A stretch of 64,000 nucleotides of DNA from Nitrospinae bacterium bin107 (GTDB lineage: Bacteria; UBA8248). A model generated the notes under the pieces. The model searched no databases. It saw nothing but the letters and a program-made list of their open reading frames with translations, and was not told the DNA's origin. The translations under genes and the position numbers were made by a program. The stretch covers positions 1 through 64,000 of the forward strand of contig MPNJ01000004.1 in the NCBI GenBank assembly GCA_002238965.1, in the 5' to 3' direction. Shown here piece after piece: positions 35,515-44,403 of this stretch. Within the stretch, counting starts at the first letter, position 1; each line of letters begins with the position of its first letter.

Positions 35515-36506
35515 TATGAAGCAGGAAGGTCACGCCAGGCGGGAACCATGCCTCCACCGTCGGCCTCCATCACCGCGCGGCAAATGGCATGGCCGACGGC
35601 CTTGATCGCGGCTGCGCCCACGACGTCGAGCGCCACCTCGCGCTCCCCGCAGGAGAGGGCGAAAACCATGTCTCCATCCACCGTCGAATAGGAGGGTCGA
35701 ACGGTGCGGATGAGTCCGTTCGCCGCCAACTGGGCGAGTTTATGCGTTTCGGTTTTCGTGAGGCGGGCATTCGTCGCCAAAACGACCAGCGTCGTGTTCT
35801 GGGAAGTGTTGGAAAACCCCTCAAATGGTCTTCCGTGGATTCTCAAATGCTCTTCCGTATTCACGATCCCCTGCTCGGGGGGCATCGCTCTGGGTCCCGC
35901 GATGGGCTTCCCCGTCTCCGGATCGTATACGCCCCCAAAGGCGTTCACGGCAGCGACGGCGCCCACGACGCCATCTTTCGGCAGATTCACGCTCGCGGTG
36001 CCGAGGCCGCCTTTCATGGCGCGTTCCTGGCCGAAGAGTTTGCCGATCGTGGCGCCCGCTCCTGCGCCCACGCTCCCCTGGGGGCCTTCTGCGTTCGAAG
36101 CCGCATCGCATGCGCCGCGCCCCATCGCGGCGTCCGGGCGAACCCGCCCATCACCGAAATGCAGATCGAACAACACGCCTCCAGCGACTGTGGGCACGTT
36201 GAAGAGCCCTGTGGGAAACCCCCTGCCCTTCTCCTCGAGAAAGGCCATGACGCCGTCGGCGGAAGCCAGGCCGAACGCGCTGCCTCCCGTCAAGACGATC
36301 GCGTCCACGCCGCCGACCAGATGCTCGGCGCGCAGCGCATCCATGCCGCGCGTCGCCGTCGCCGTGCCTCGTAATTCGCACGCCCCGACGGTTCCGGGAG
36401 GGCATAGCACCACCGAGACGCCCGTTCTGGCTTCCTCATCGTGATTGTGACCGAGATAAAAACCCGGAACGTCGGTTATGCAGCCTGTGAGGTCAGAGAG
36501 ATTCAG
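35514..36506 (-). CDS. P1-family (DmpA/S58) aminopeptidase
   Basis: About 330 residues. Homology starts upstream of the first GTG (36413): the in-frame stretch LNLSDLTGCITDVPG, FYLGHNHDEEARTGVSV is typical of the family N-terminus, and the best start is a CTG at 36506 with GAGGAG eight bases before it. Signature regions: IVLTGGSAFGLASADGVM and the autoprocessing region near QNTTLVVLATNARL, with Thr-Thr around the expected nucleophile (Ser in DmpA). Family members are cleaved by themselves into alpha and beta chains and act on D- or beta-amino peptides. First gene of the peptidase-MFS-RidA operon. Confidence 0.85.
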   Translation of the reverse strand: MNLSDLTGCITDVPGFYLGHNHDEEARTGVSVVLCPPGTVGACELRGTATATRGMDALRAEHLVGGVDAIVLTGGSAFGLASADGVMAFLEEKGRGFPTGLFNVPTVAGGVLFDLHFGDGRVRPDAAMGRGACDAASNAEGPQGSVGAGAGATIGKLFGQERAMKGGLGTASVNLPKDGVVGAVAAVNAFGGVYDPETGKPIAGPRAMPPEQGIVNTEEHLRIHGRPFEGFSNTSQNTTLVVLATNARLTKTETHKLAQLAANGLIRTVRPSYSTVDGDMVFALSCGEREVALDVVGAAAIKAVGHAICRAVMEADGGGMVPAWRDLPAS

Positions 36507-36546
36507 AACAGAGACTCCTCGTTTCCTCGGGCATCCATCGACTCGC

Positions 36547-37203
36547 CTAGTCCGAGACGGGCAGTTCGTCGGGCGCCCGGCCGGGCAAATCGCCGGTTTC
36601 GAGGATGCTGTCGATGACGTATTTGTATTGTTCCGCCGGCACCGCGCCGACCATGACCGCCCGATCGTTCACGACGACGGAGGGAATGCCCGTTATCCCC
36701 AGGTTCGTGGCCTCCATGTATTCCTTGACGGCCTTTTCCTTCAAACCCCCGCTTTCGAGAGTGTCACGGTACCTGTCCATATCCAGACCGCTTTTCTCCG
36801 CCACGTCGCTCACCACTTCGGGGTTCGAGATGTTCCTGTTTTCCGTGAAGAAGGCGGCCAGAAGATTATCGTGGAATTTTTCCCACTCTTCGGGGCCCTG
36901 GAACCTCGCCGCCAGCCCGGCTTCCGCAGACGGCATCGAGCAGTTCGGGAATTCCTCTTCGCTCTCCCACAAGGTGAAATCGCCGGAATCTGGCTGTGAA
37001 TCCGCGTTCGTCCAGTGGTTTTTGCGGTAATCGTTGAATACCGCCGTGGGGTCCGGCTCGGGCCTCAACATGAATACCCTGTACTGAATGTCGACTTTAT
37101 CTCCATATTCTTCTTTAATCTTTTTCAGGCGCACGGCCGAGTTGAAGCACCAGGGTCACAAAAAATCGCTGTACACCGTGAACCGCACAGGGGCGTTTTC
37201 CAT
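36547..37203 (-). CDS. DsbA-family FrnE-like oxidoreductase, probable selenoprotein (UGA codon 16)
   Basis: The gene starts at ATG 37203 (AAAGGAGAGAGATA upstream) and reads MENAPVRFTVYSDFL, then TGA (37158-37156), then PWCFNSAVRLKKIK and on to the stop at 36547; 218 residues with Sec16. The homologous motif in FrnE/DsbA proteins is S-D-F-x-C-P-W-C, so UGA stands exactly at the first redox Cys, giving U-P-W-C (U16, C19). The rest matches the family (RVFMLRPEP; GITGIPSVVVNDRAVMVGA, the cis-Pro loop). Conservation on both sides of the UGA argues for selenocysteine rather than decay. Likely a cytosolic thiol-disulfide oxidoreductase. A UGA-adjacent hairpin is noted separately. Confidence 0.85.
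37128..37158 (-). promoter_or_regulatory. Candidate bacterial SECIS hairpin after the in-frame UGA
   Basis: Directly after the UGA the minus strand can fold GGUGC (37151-37147) with GCGCC (37132-37128), with an inner C-A/U-G stack and a small apical loop UCGGCC. Position (loop about 18-24 bases from the UGA) fits bacterial SECIS elements, but the loop sequence is only a loose match to the consensus and was folded by eye. Confidence 0.35.
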
Positions 37204-37258
37204 TATCTCTCTCCTTTGGCTCCGTGGAATGCGCCGGAACCGACTGATGAACGGCAAC

Positions 37259-38146
37259 CTAAAGTCTCATGTGCCTCATATGAACCTTTACCTTCTCGCC
37301 GATGCCCGCTTCCAGGAATTGCGCGGCGTTTCCTTCGGGCACGAAGATTTCGAGCCGCGTCCAGCTGTTGAACTGCGCCCCGAGATCGCCCGCCTTCACC
37401 GCCTGATAGTATTCACTCACTCCGTTGATCACGTGGCCGCCGATTTCGATGATCGGCAAATGCGCGGCATCGTCCTCTCCATAATCGAAACGCCAGAAAG
37501 TCGTGGTGTCGATGTTCGTCACCAGGTTTCCGTAATGATCGACGTAGATGACCTCGCCGGTGATGGTGTCGGCGTCCTCGAATTCCACCGTGGGAAAATC
37601 GAAGCGAACCGGATCGTTGATGATGGAACCGAAATCCTCCGGAGGAACCCCATAGGAGAGATGCCCCGCGACGGGCGCGAAAATATCCCTTCCGTGGAAG
37701 GTGGAACTCACCTCGTTCAGGAAAAACGCATCTTCTTCGAGCTCTCTCGTCCACAGATAGAGGGGGTCGTCATACACGCAGGAAAACATGCCGTTGTCCG
37801 GCCCCACGAAGTAATAATTTTCCGTGGCGGCTATAACCCCCCTTCGGCTGCTTCCCACGCCGGGGTCCACGACCGCCACATGAATCGTGCCGCGCGAAAA
37901 GTAATGCGCCGAGGATCCCAGAATCAACGACGCTGCCTTGACGTCGTAAGGCGCTACGGAATGGGTGATGTCCACAAGCCGGGCCATCGGGTTGATCGCC
38001 AGGACGACACCCTTCATAACTCCCACATAGTGTTCATCGCTACCGAAATCCGTGAGGAGCGTGACGATCGGCTGCGCGCCGCTTTCCTCTTCGTAATCGG
38101 GCGCGCCCTCGTGAAAAGGATTCGGGCGCGATTGATCATCCGTCAT
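37259..38146 (-). CDS. SAM hydroxide adenosyltransferase (DUF62 family)
   Basis: 295 residues from ATG 38146, which overlaps the MtaB stop (ATGA) and has GGGGAGAG upstream. Family marks: LLTDFGSDEHYVGVMKGV near 31-49, VDITHSVAPYDVKAASLIL, VAVVDPGVGSSRRGVIA, FVGPDNGMFS, FHGRDIFAPVAGHLSYG, then a C-terminal beta domain with YVDHYGNLVTNI. Known members hydrolyse S-adenosylmethionine to adenosine and methionine using an activated hydroxide. The tail is short of anything unusual. Second gene of the mtaB operon. Confidence 0.92.
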   Translation of the reverse strand: MTDDQSRPNPFHEGAPDYEEESGAQPIVTLLTDFGSDEHYVGVMKGVVLAINPMARLVDITHSVAPYDVKAASLILGSSAHYFSRGTIHVAVVDPGVGSSRRGVIAATENYYFVGPDNGMFSCVYDDPLYLWTRELEEDAFFLNEVSSTFHGRDIFAPVAGHLSYGVPPEDFGSIINDPVRFDFPTVEFEDADTITGEVIYVDHYGNLVTNIDTTTFWRFDYGEDDAAHLPIIEIGGHVINGVSEYYQAVKAGDLGAQFNSWTRLEIFVPEGNAAQFLEAGIGEKVKVHMRHMRL

Positions 38147-39555
38147 AACGCTGACTCTCCCCATAAGACATCCGACCTTGCGGCGACGCTGGAAAATCCA
38201 TTCGTCTCGGGCAGTGAAGCGAGCCGTACAGGGACCGTGCGCCCTATCCACTCATCGGGACCAGACGCCAACACGCGGATGTAATTGTCCGACAAGCCGT
38301 TGAGAAGTCCGTCTTCAGTACGTTTGCTCTCGAACAACACTTCCGTTTCCTTACCCGTTTGCGAGGAGACGAACGCCGCCCATTTCCTTCGTCCCAACTC
38401 CTGTAAGGCGCGCGCGCGGGCTTTCAGCTCGGCTTTTGGAATCTGCTCCGGCATTTCGATGGCCGCCGTACCCTCACGCGGCGAGTACGGGAAAACGTGC
38501 AGGTAGGCCAGCGGAGATTCCCGCACCCAATCCATCGTCCGCTCGAACGCCTCTTTGCTCTCACCGGGAAAACCGACGATGAAATCCCCTCCGATACAGG
38601 CACCGTCTATTTTTCTTGCGATTTCATCGAACCGGCGTGCGCAGCGCTCGGCGGTGTAGTTGCGCTTCATCGCCGTGAGCGTTTCATCGTCCCCGCTCTG
38701 GACGGGTATGTGGAAATGGCGGCAAACGTATCTTCCCCCATTCGATCCACCAGCGCCATACGCCTCGCCCGCAACAACGCGGATGAGTTCGCGCGTGAAT
38801 TCCCCGGGCTCCACGGAGGAGAGCCTGAGGCGGAATTTCCTTTTTATCTCAAGCAACCGGCTCACCAGACGGCTCAGGGTGCTGCGCGGCTTGATGTCCC
38901 TGCCGTATGCGCCGAGGTGAATTCCGGTGAGCACAAGTTCCTCATGACCGCCAAAGAGGAGCGTATCGGCATGCGACGCGCACGATTCCACGTCCAGCGA
39001 ACGGCTTGCCCCGCGCGCGATGGTGGTCGCGCAAAAAGAGCAGGAAAAGTTGCACCCGTCCTGCACCTTGAGGTACGCCCGCGTCCGGCTGCCGAACTGC
39101 GGCAGGACGACGCTCTCGATATCGAGGCTCTCCTCGATGGGAGAAACCCGCATTTCGGGCTTCTCATCTCCAAGGAGCGGTATCGCCAGTTCATCGGGGA
39201 GTTTTAGCTTTTCCCTGTTTCCGAGCAGGAGGTCGACTTCCGGGATCAGCATTTTCTCCGCGTTCGCCTGGGCGGAGCATCCCGCGATGACGACCCGGGC
39301 GTCCGGGCCGCCCGTCCGCCGCGCCTTTCGGGCCAGTCGCCTGCCCTCGCGGTCGGCTTCGGCCGTGACCGTGCAGCTGTTGACCACGTAGACGTCCGCT
39401 TCCTCTCCGAACGGAACCAACTCGAAACCAGCCCCCGCGGAGAGGTGCTTCATGGCTTCGCCCTCGGCGTGGTTGAGCTTGCAGCCCAGATTCGCCAGGG
39501 CGAGGCGCAAGGGTTTCGCGCTTGCGCTCTTCACGACTTCACTCACCTCGTTCAT
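38143..39555 (-). CDS. mtaB: tRNA t6A37 methylthiotransferase
   Basis: About 470 residues from ATG 39555 (AAGGTAG nine bases upstream). UPF0004 domain: NLGCKLNHAEGE (C25), NSCTVTAEADREGR, AGCSAQ, the three cysteines of the auxiliary cluster. Radical-SAM motif CNFSCSFC with SAM cluster ligands, then VLTGIHLGAYGRD and HIPVQSGDDETLTAM. MtaB adds a methylthio group to t6A at position 37 of tRNAs reading ANN codons. A YgfZ homolog, which in E. coli supports the related enzyme MiaB, is encoded at 16214. Starts the operon with DUF62 and the UGA-containing DsbA-like gene. Confidence 0.93.
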   Translation of the reverse strand: MNEVSEVVKSASAKPLRLALANLGCKLNHAEGEAMKHLSAGAGFELVPFGEEADVYVVNSCTVTAEADREGRRLARKARRTGGPDARVVIAGCSAQANAEKMLIPEVDLLLGNREKLKLPDELAIPLLGDEKPEMRVSPIEESLDIESVVLPQFGSRTRAYLKVQDGCNFSCSFCATTIARGASRSLDVESCASHADTLLFGGHEELVLTGIHLGAYGRDIKPRSTLSRLVSRLLEIKRKFRLRLSSVEPGEFTRELIRVVAGEAYGAGGSNGGRYVCRHFHIPVQSGDDETLTAMKRNYTAERCARRFDEIARKIDGACIGGDFIVGFPGESKEAFERTMDWVRESPLAYLHVFPYSPREGTAAIEMPEQIPKAELKARARALQELGRRKWAAFVSSQTGKETEVLFESKRTEDGLLNGLSDNYIRVLASGPDEWIGRTVPVRLASLPETNGFSSVAARSDVLWGESAL

Positions 39556-39854
39556 GCCGACTACCTTCAACTGTTGAAAAATGCTACTTTTACAGCGAAT
39601 CTTACGCTTTGCGCAAATTGACCCGCAAGGGCTGTTTCGCTTGACGAGAAAGAGCGGCAGTTGGTAGTGTATGCCCGCCCGTATGAGAGTGATAATGATT
39701 TGTTCGGCCAGTTCATCGGGGGACGCAGGCCGGCGATGTCGCTCTGAGCGTTTTCCTTGTCCCCTTCTGTCGATTATGATTCGGCTTCGTTTTCAGTTTT
39801 CATTGCAGGTATTGGTTGATTCTATTTCAGTAGATTTGAGGAGAGTTTCCGTCT
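39556..39854. other. Divergent control region between mtaB and the cox cluster
   Basis: About 300 bases with no supported gene. A small open frame through it shows no homology. It should contain the promoters of the mtaB operon (minus) and the coxM operon (plus); one candidate promoter is listed separately. Confidence 0.5.
39641..39670 (+). promoter_or_regulatory. Candidate promoter of the cox cluster
   Basis: TTGACG (39641-39646) and TAGTGT (39665-39670), spacing 18, about 185 bases before coxM. The -35 is good and the -10 poor, so this is tentative. Confidence 0.3.
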
Positions 39855-40721
39855 ATGCGTGGTTTTGACTTCGTGGCGCCGACGACCATATCGGCCACCC
39901 TAAAAGCGGCAAAAGGCAGAAGCACAAAGTACATCGCCGGAGGCACCAATTTCCTGCCCGATCTCAGGCACCAGCACGACGGCCCGGCGAAAGTCGTCAT
40001 CGACCTGATGAGAGTCTCTGCGCTACAGGGGATTTCCTCATCGAAGGGCCAGATTAAGCTGGGCGCCCTCGCGACCATGACAGACTTGTTGACCAACAAG
40101 ACCATCCTCAAGGAAGCGCCCATCCTGGCGGCGATGTCGGAGAAATTCGCAGGCCCGATCATCCGCAACCGCGCCACGGTGGCCGGCAACATCGTCGACG
40201 GCGGCCCCGCTGCCGACGCCGTTCCTCCCCTCCTCGCTCTGAGGGCGAAGGTGAGACTCGCCAGCGAAAAAGGAAGGCGGACGGTCGACCTCGATAAATT
40301 CCTCACCGGATACCGCCAGACGGCCATCCGGTCCAATGAGTTGATCACCGCCGTGACCTTCCCCTCCCCCGGCAGAAACCACAAATGGGGTTATTACAAA
40401 CTCGCTCGCAGGAACGCCATGGCCATCACCGTGGTGGGCGTGGCGGTCGTGTTGAAGGTGAGGCGCAAGAAGGTGGAAGAAGCGGGTATTTCGCTGGGCT
40501 CCGTAACGGCGGCTCCGATACGCTGCTATGAAGCCGAGAAAATTCTCGAAGGCAACGTGGTGAATCTCGAACTGGCCCAGAAAGCCGCGGAAGCCTGCGC
40601 CGCCGTGGCGACGCCAATCGACGACATTCGCGCATCGGCGGAATACCGCAAGCTGATGTGCGAGGTTCTGCCGCGTCGTCTCATCTGCCAGGCGCTGGAT
40701 ATTTCACAGGACAACGAATAG
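39855..40721 (+). CDS. CO-dehydrogenase/xanthine-dehydrogenase type FAD subunit (CoxM-like)
   Basis: 288 residues. FAD loop YIAGGTNFLPDLRHQ (near 26-40), second FAD motif ATVAGNIVDGGPAADAVPPL near 107-126, GYRQTAIRSNELITAVTFP, and a C-terminal CO-DH flavoprotein domain. It would pass electrons from a molybdenum subunit through [2Fe-2S] clusters to quinone or NAD. GGAGAG lies before the ATG. First of four closely packed genes M-S-D-E. No large molybdenum subunit is next to it. Confidence 0.9.
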   Translation: MRGFDFVAPTTISATLKAAKGRSTKYIAGGTNFLPDLRHQHDGPAKVVIDLMRVSALQGISSSKGQIKLGALATMTDLLTNKTILKEAPILAAMSEKFAGPIIRNRATVAGNIVDGGPAADAVPPLLALRAKVRLASEKGRRTVDLDKFLTGYRQTAIRSNELITAVTFPSPGRNHKWGYYKLARRNAMAITVVGVAVVLKVRRKKVEEAGISLGSVTAAPIRCYEAEKILEGNVVNLELAQKAAEACAAVATPIDDIRASAEYRKLMCEVLPRRLICQALDISQDNE

Positions 40722-40766
40722 AAGACTTCATCGTCTCTTGAGAATTTCATTGGAGAACACCTGAAG

Positions 40767-41315
40767 ATGGCTACAGCGAGCAAATCGAAACGAACCAAAA
40801 AATCGAGCGCACCCGCATACGTGCCGCCCAAGAAACTGCCCATTTCGTTCACGGTGAACGGCCAGGAAGTCAGCACCGAAGCGCCCGCGCACACCACTTT
40901 GCTGTATCTGCTGCGCGACTTGGGATTCACCGAAGTGAAAAACGGCTGCGAGGCGGGCGATTGCGGCGCGTGCACGATTCTTTTGGATGGTCTGGCGATG
41001 AACGCGTGCTGCGCGCTCGGCGTCCAGGCGGAAGGGCGTGAGATCACCACCGTCAAGGGCATCGGTACGGTGGACAACCTCCATCCCATTCAAAATAAAT
41101 TCATCGAGCACGGCGCCATTCAGTGCGGTTTCTGCACGCCTGGAATGATAGTTGCCGCGAAGGAGTTGCTCGACAACAACCCGAATCCCAGCCGACAAGA
41201 AATCAAGGCCGGCATTGCGGGTAATCTTTGTCGCTGCACCGGCTATGTGAAGATTATCGACGCTATCGAGGCCTCGGCTGAAGAACTTTCCTCGAAGAAA
41301 GGAAAAGGTAAATGA
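40767..41315 (+). CDS. [2Fe-2S] subunit of a molybdenum hydroxylase (CoxS-like)
   Basis: 182 residues with a Lys/Ala-rich extension of about 25 residues before the ferredoxin domain. First cluster: KNGCEAGDCGACTILLDG followed by NACC; second: CGFCTPGMIVAA and NLCRCTGYVKII. These are the paired clusters of the xanthine-oxidase family small subunit. Forms a complex with the FAD subunit and an unlinked large subunit. Overlaps the next gene by ATGA. Confidence 0.93.
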   Translation: MATASKSKRTKKSSAPAYVPPKKLPISFTVNGQEVSTEAPAHTTLLYLLRDLGFTEVKNGCEAGDCGACTILLDGLAMNACCALGVQAEGREITTVKGIGTVDNLHPIQNKFIEHGAIQCGFCTPGMIVAAKELLDNNPNPSRQEIKAGIAGNLCRCTGYVKIIDAIEASAEELSSKKGKGK

Positions 41316-42262
41316 GCGTGACTGCCTCATCAAACTCGACCAAAAAGAAAAAGGGTTCTGAAGAGGGATTCGCGAACGTCGATGACGTTCAGGAGTCGTT
41401 CAGAAAACTCGACTATATCTCCGACCGTACCCTGGCGACCACCCTCTTTCTGGCCACGAAGCTCGAAAAGCCCCTCTTCCTCGAAGGAGAAGCAGGCGTA
41501 GGCAAAACAGAACTCGCCAAGGTGCTCGCCAGCGCGATGGATACTGAACTCATCCGCCTGCAATGCTACGAGGGTCTCGACGCGAACTCGGCTCTTTATG
41601 AATGGAACTATGCGAAGCAACTCCTCCACATCAAGATGGAGGAAGGTAGGGATTCGGACGCGAAGTCGATTGAAAAAGACATCTTCAGCGAGCAGTACCT
41701 GATAGAACGGCCCCTTCTTCGCGCGCTTTTGCATTCGAAAGAGAAGCCGGTGGTCCTCCTCATCGACGAAATCGATCGCTCGGACGAAGAGTTCGAAGCA
41801 TTTCTGCTGGAAATCCTCTCAGACTACCAGATCACGATTCCCGAAATGGGGACCGTAAAGGCGGCCAGCAAGCCACTGGTGGTGCTCACCAGCAACCGGA
41901 CGCGCGAAATTCACGATGCCCTCAAACGCCGTTGCCTGTACCTGTGGGTCGACTACCCCTCCTTCGAGAAAGAAGTGGAGATCATCACGACGAAGGTGCC
42001 CGGAATCAGCGATCGGCTGGCGGAGCAAATCTCGCGCTTCATGACTCAGGCGAGGCAGATGGATTTCTACAAACGCCCCGGCGTGGCCGAATCCCTCGAC
42101 TGGGCGCAGGCGCTACTCGCACTGCACCGCAATGAGTTAGACGCCGACGCTGTGCGGGAGACCATCGGCTGCATACTGAAATATCAAGATGACATCAAGC
42201 GGGTGGAGAGCGATGGTCTCGACAGCATGGTAGCGACTGCGCAACTCGCGCCCGACGCCTGA
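41312..42262 (+). CDS. MoxR-type AAA+ ATPase (CoxD-like)
   Basis: 316 residues. Walker A FLEGEAGVGKTELAKV near 54-69, Walker B VVLLIDEIDRSDEEFEAFL near 145-163, sensor VVLTSNRTREIHDALKRRC. In Oligotropha CO dehydrogenase, CoxD with CoxE and CoxF builds the Mo-Cu site; this ATPase and the VWA protein downstream are the homologous pair. N-terminus is Lys/Ser-rich (SNSTKKKKGSEEG). Confidence 0.92.
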   Translation: MSVTASSNSTKKKKGSEEGFANVDDVQESFRKLDYISDRTLATTLFLATKLEKPLFLEGEAGVGKTELAKVLASAMDTELIRLQCYEGLDANSALYEWNYAKQLLHIKMEEGRDSDAKSIEKDIFSEQYLIERPLLRALLHSKEKPVVLLIDEIDRSDEEFEAFLLEILSDYQITIPEMGTVKAASKPLVVLTSNRTREIHDALKRRCLYLWVDYPSFEKEVEIITTKVPGISDRLAEQISRFMTQARQMDFYKRPGVAESLDWAQALLALHRNELDADAVRETIGCILKYQDDIKRVESDGLDSMVATAQLAPDA

Positions 42263-42275
42263 TCTGGACAACTTC

Positions 42276-43541
42276 ATGGCAACCTCTATTCGTCCAATCG
42301 TGCAAGGCACTCTGCCCAAGCGCAAAATTCGCGTAAAGGGCCGGGGTCTCAAAGGCGAGATGATCGGCTTTTGCCGAATCCTCAGGCGTGCGGGTCTCAA
42401 GATAACCTCCGGCCGCATCATCGACGTGTTCCGCTGCTTCGATTCGCTCGAAGCCACGAATCTCGACAACATCTACGTCGCCAGCAAGTCGAATCTCATC
42501 TCCAGCCAGGATGAGAGCATGATATTCGACGCCGTATTCCGGCAATACTGGTTCGATGAGGAAGGAAATCCCTACTCGGGCGACGAATCGGTGCAGGTCG
42601 ACACGCAATTCGAAGAAGAAGGCGAAGGACAGGCCAGCGAAGGGGGCGGTTCTTCGGAAGAAGGTGAATCGGACGCCGAGGGCGAAGGGCAGGAAAACCC
42701 GGGCCTCCCGTCGGAAGACGACGTGGAAAGCGCCGCCGAACCCGGCGAGCAGGGAGATGACGACGAGGGCATACCCTCATACAGCCCCGCCGAAGTCATT
42801 TCTGACAAGGATTTCTCCGCGCTGAACATGGACCAGGTAGCCGAACTCAGGCGCCTCATTGCGAAACTCGTTCCCAAGCTCGCCACTAAAATCAGCCGCC
42901 GCAAGCGCCCAGACATGCGCTCTCCCGAAATCGACATGAGGCGAAGCGTGAAGAGAAGCGTCCGCTCGGGCGGCGAGGTGCTGAAACTGTTCCGACGCAG
43001 ACGAAAGATACAAAAAACCCAGATCGTACTCATCTGCGACGTATCGGGGTCGATGGACAGCTACAGCCAGTTTCTGATTCAGTTCCTCTACAGTTTGCAG
43101 AACGAGATAAAGTCGCTGCGCACGTTCGTCTTCAGCACGCGCCTTTCTGACGCTACGCCGTATCTGCGCCACAAGGACGTGAACACCGCTCTCAAGCGAC
43201 TCTCCATGGAGGTGCACGACTGGAGCGGCGGCACGCAGATTGGCAACTGTCTCAAAACTTTCAACTATGAATTCGGAAGAACCATCCTGAACAGCCGTAC
43301 CATCGTCATCATCATATCGGACGGCTGGGACCGGGGCGATACGGATACGCTGGCGGAGGAAATGAACCGCCTCAAGAAAATCTGCTACAAGCTCTTCTGG
43401 CTCAATCCCTTGCTGGGCAGCCCGGGCTACCGTCCGATCGACAGGGGAATGAGAACGGCCCTCCCCTATTGCGATGAATTTCTGGCGGCCCACAACCTTG
43501 ACAGCCTGATCGACATGACGAACAAGATCACGCGCATATAA
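42276..43541 (+). CDS. VWA-domain protein (CoxE-like)
   Basis: 421 residues. N-terminal region FCRILRRAGLKITSGRIIDVFRC typical of CoxE; an acidic, Gly/Ser/Glu-rich low-complexity linker at about 108-170 (EEEGEGQASEGGGSSEEGES); C-terminal VWA domain with the MIDAS start VLICDVSGSMDSYSQ near 252-266, GGTQIGNCL, and IISDGWDRGDTD. Works with the MoxR ATPase in metal-site maturation of a molybdenum hydroxylase. The acidic linker is longer than usual. Confidence 0.92.
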   Translation: MATSIRPIVQGTLPKRKIRVKGRGLKGEMIGFCRILRRAGLKITSGRIIDVFRCFDSLEATNLDNIYVASKSNLISSQDESMIFDAVFRQYWFDEEGNPYSGDESVQVDTQFEEEGEGQASEGGGSSEEGESDAEGEGQENPGLPSEDDVESAAEPGEQGDDDEGIPSYSPAEVISDKDFSALNMDQVAELRRLIAKLVPKLATKISRRKRPDMRSPEIDMRRSVKRSVRSGGEVLKLFRRRRKIQKTQIVLICDVSGSMDSYSQFLIQFLYSLQNEIKSLRTFVFSTRLSDATPYLRHKDVNTALKRLSMEVHDWSGGTQIGNCLKTFNYEFGRTILNSRTIVIIISDGWDRGDTDTLAEEMNRLKKICYKLFWLNPLLGSPGYRPIDRGMRTALPYCDEFLAAHNLDSLIDMTNKITRI

Positions 43542-43608
43542 AACCACTTCTTTTCTTTACGCATTTCTGTTGTTATGAATACGCTTTTATCGATTCATCA
43601 CCCGGGAA

Positions 43609-44283
43609 TTGAGATCGGAATTGGCTAATCTACTGATATATACGGCAGATAACGGATTCGCGGACGCACTCGGGCGCGCCCTGAGACGTGAGGGCCATTT
43701 CTGCAAAATGGTGCAGGATGAAACGACGGCTTTACAGGAAGTGCGCGCCAGAGGTCTGGCCCTCATCTTGCTCGATGACGCACCTGCGCTGCCTAAAGTC
43801 GAGGAAATGCGGAACTGGACCACGCTGCCGATCCTCCTGCTACTCGAACCGGACCGCCTCACCGTGATTCGCACGCCCACCGAGGCCGACGACATTCTTG
43901 TGAAACCCGTCCGGGAAGAGGAGCTTCTGTATCGCGTCCGCAATCTGTGCCATCGCTCGGGGCAAAAATCCGAGGGTGCGCGCACGCTCAAGAGCAAGGG
44001 GTTGACGCTGGATGAGAGCCGCTACGAGATCAGGCTCGATGGCGAGTTGATTGACCTGACCTACCGTGAATTCGAGCTATTAAAGCACTTGATCAACAAT
44101 CCCGAACGCGTCTTCGACAGAGAGCAGCTTCTGAACCTCGTCTGGGGGATCGACTACCTCGGAGGCCCGCGGACGGTCGACGTTCACATTCGCCGTATCC
44201 GCGCGAAAATCGAGGTCAGGGGATATTCGTTTATTTCCACGGTGCGAGGGGTCGGATACAAGTTTATTGGAGAATCGTCGTGA
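43609..44283 (+). CDS. OmpR-family winged-helix regulator with a degenerate receiver domain
   Basis: 224 residues; start is uncertain (TTG at 43609, or TTG at 43621), no ATG nearby. The receiver (about 5-115) keeps an Asp (LILLDD, 56/57) and the Lys (ILVKP, K99), but one of the acidic pair (TADNGF) and the switch Thr/Ser (LLLLEPD) are missing. The DNA-binding domain is standard: LDESRYEIRLDG, LTYREFELLKHLINNP, RVFDREQLLNLVW, TVDVHIRRIRAKIE, RGVGYKF. No histidine kinase adjoins. It lies upstream of glnA on the same strand, with 120 bases between. Confidence 0.88.
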   Translation: MRSELANLLIYTADNGFADALGRALRREGHFCKMVQDETTALQEVRARGLALILLDDAPALPKVEEMRNWTTLPILLLLEPDRLTVIRTPTEADDILVKPVREEELLYRVRNLCHRSGQKSEGARTLKSKGLTLDESRYEIRLDGELIDLTYREFELLKHLINNPERVFDREQLLNLVWGIDYLGGPRTVDVHIRRIRAKIEVRGYSFISTVRGVGYKFIGESS

Positions 44284-44403
44284 CGCCTGTTTTTTTCGCA
44301 TTTTCGTTTCGATAAAAAACCGGCGATTCGAAACCGGCACGAAACATACTGGATATAGGCTGAATTGCTTTGCCGTGAAATACCGGCTCATCTGGAGTTC
44401 ATA

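Noticed and set aside
36547-37203. Frameshift or nonsense mutation in the DsbA-like gene
   Set aside because: There is no frame change, homology continues on both sides, and the stop is UGA exactly at the redox Cys. Selenocysteine explains all of this more simply; sequencing error cannot be excluded.
39671-39868. Small gene of 65 codons before coxM
   Set aside because: No homology; it overlaps the coxM start region and the candidate promoter.
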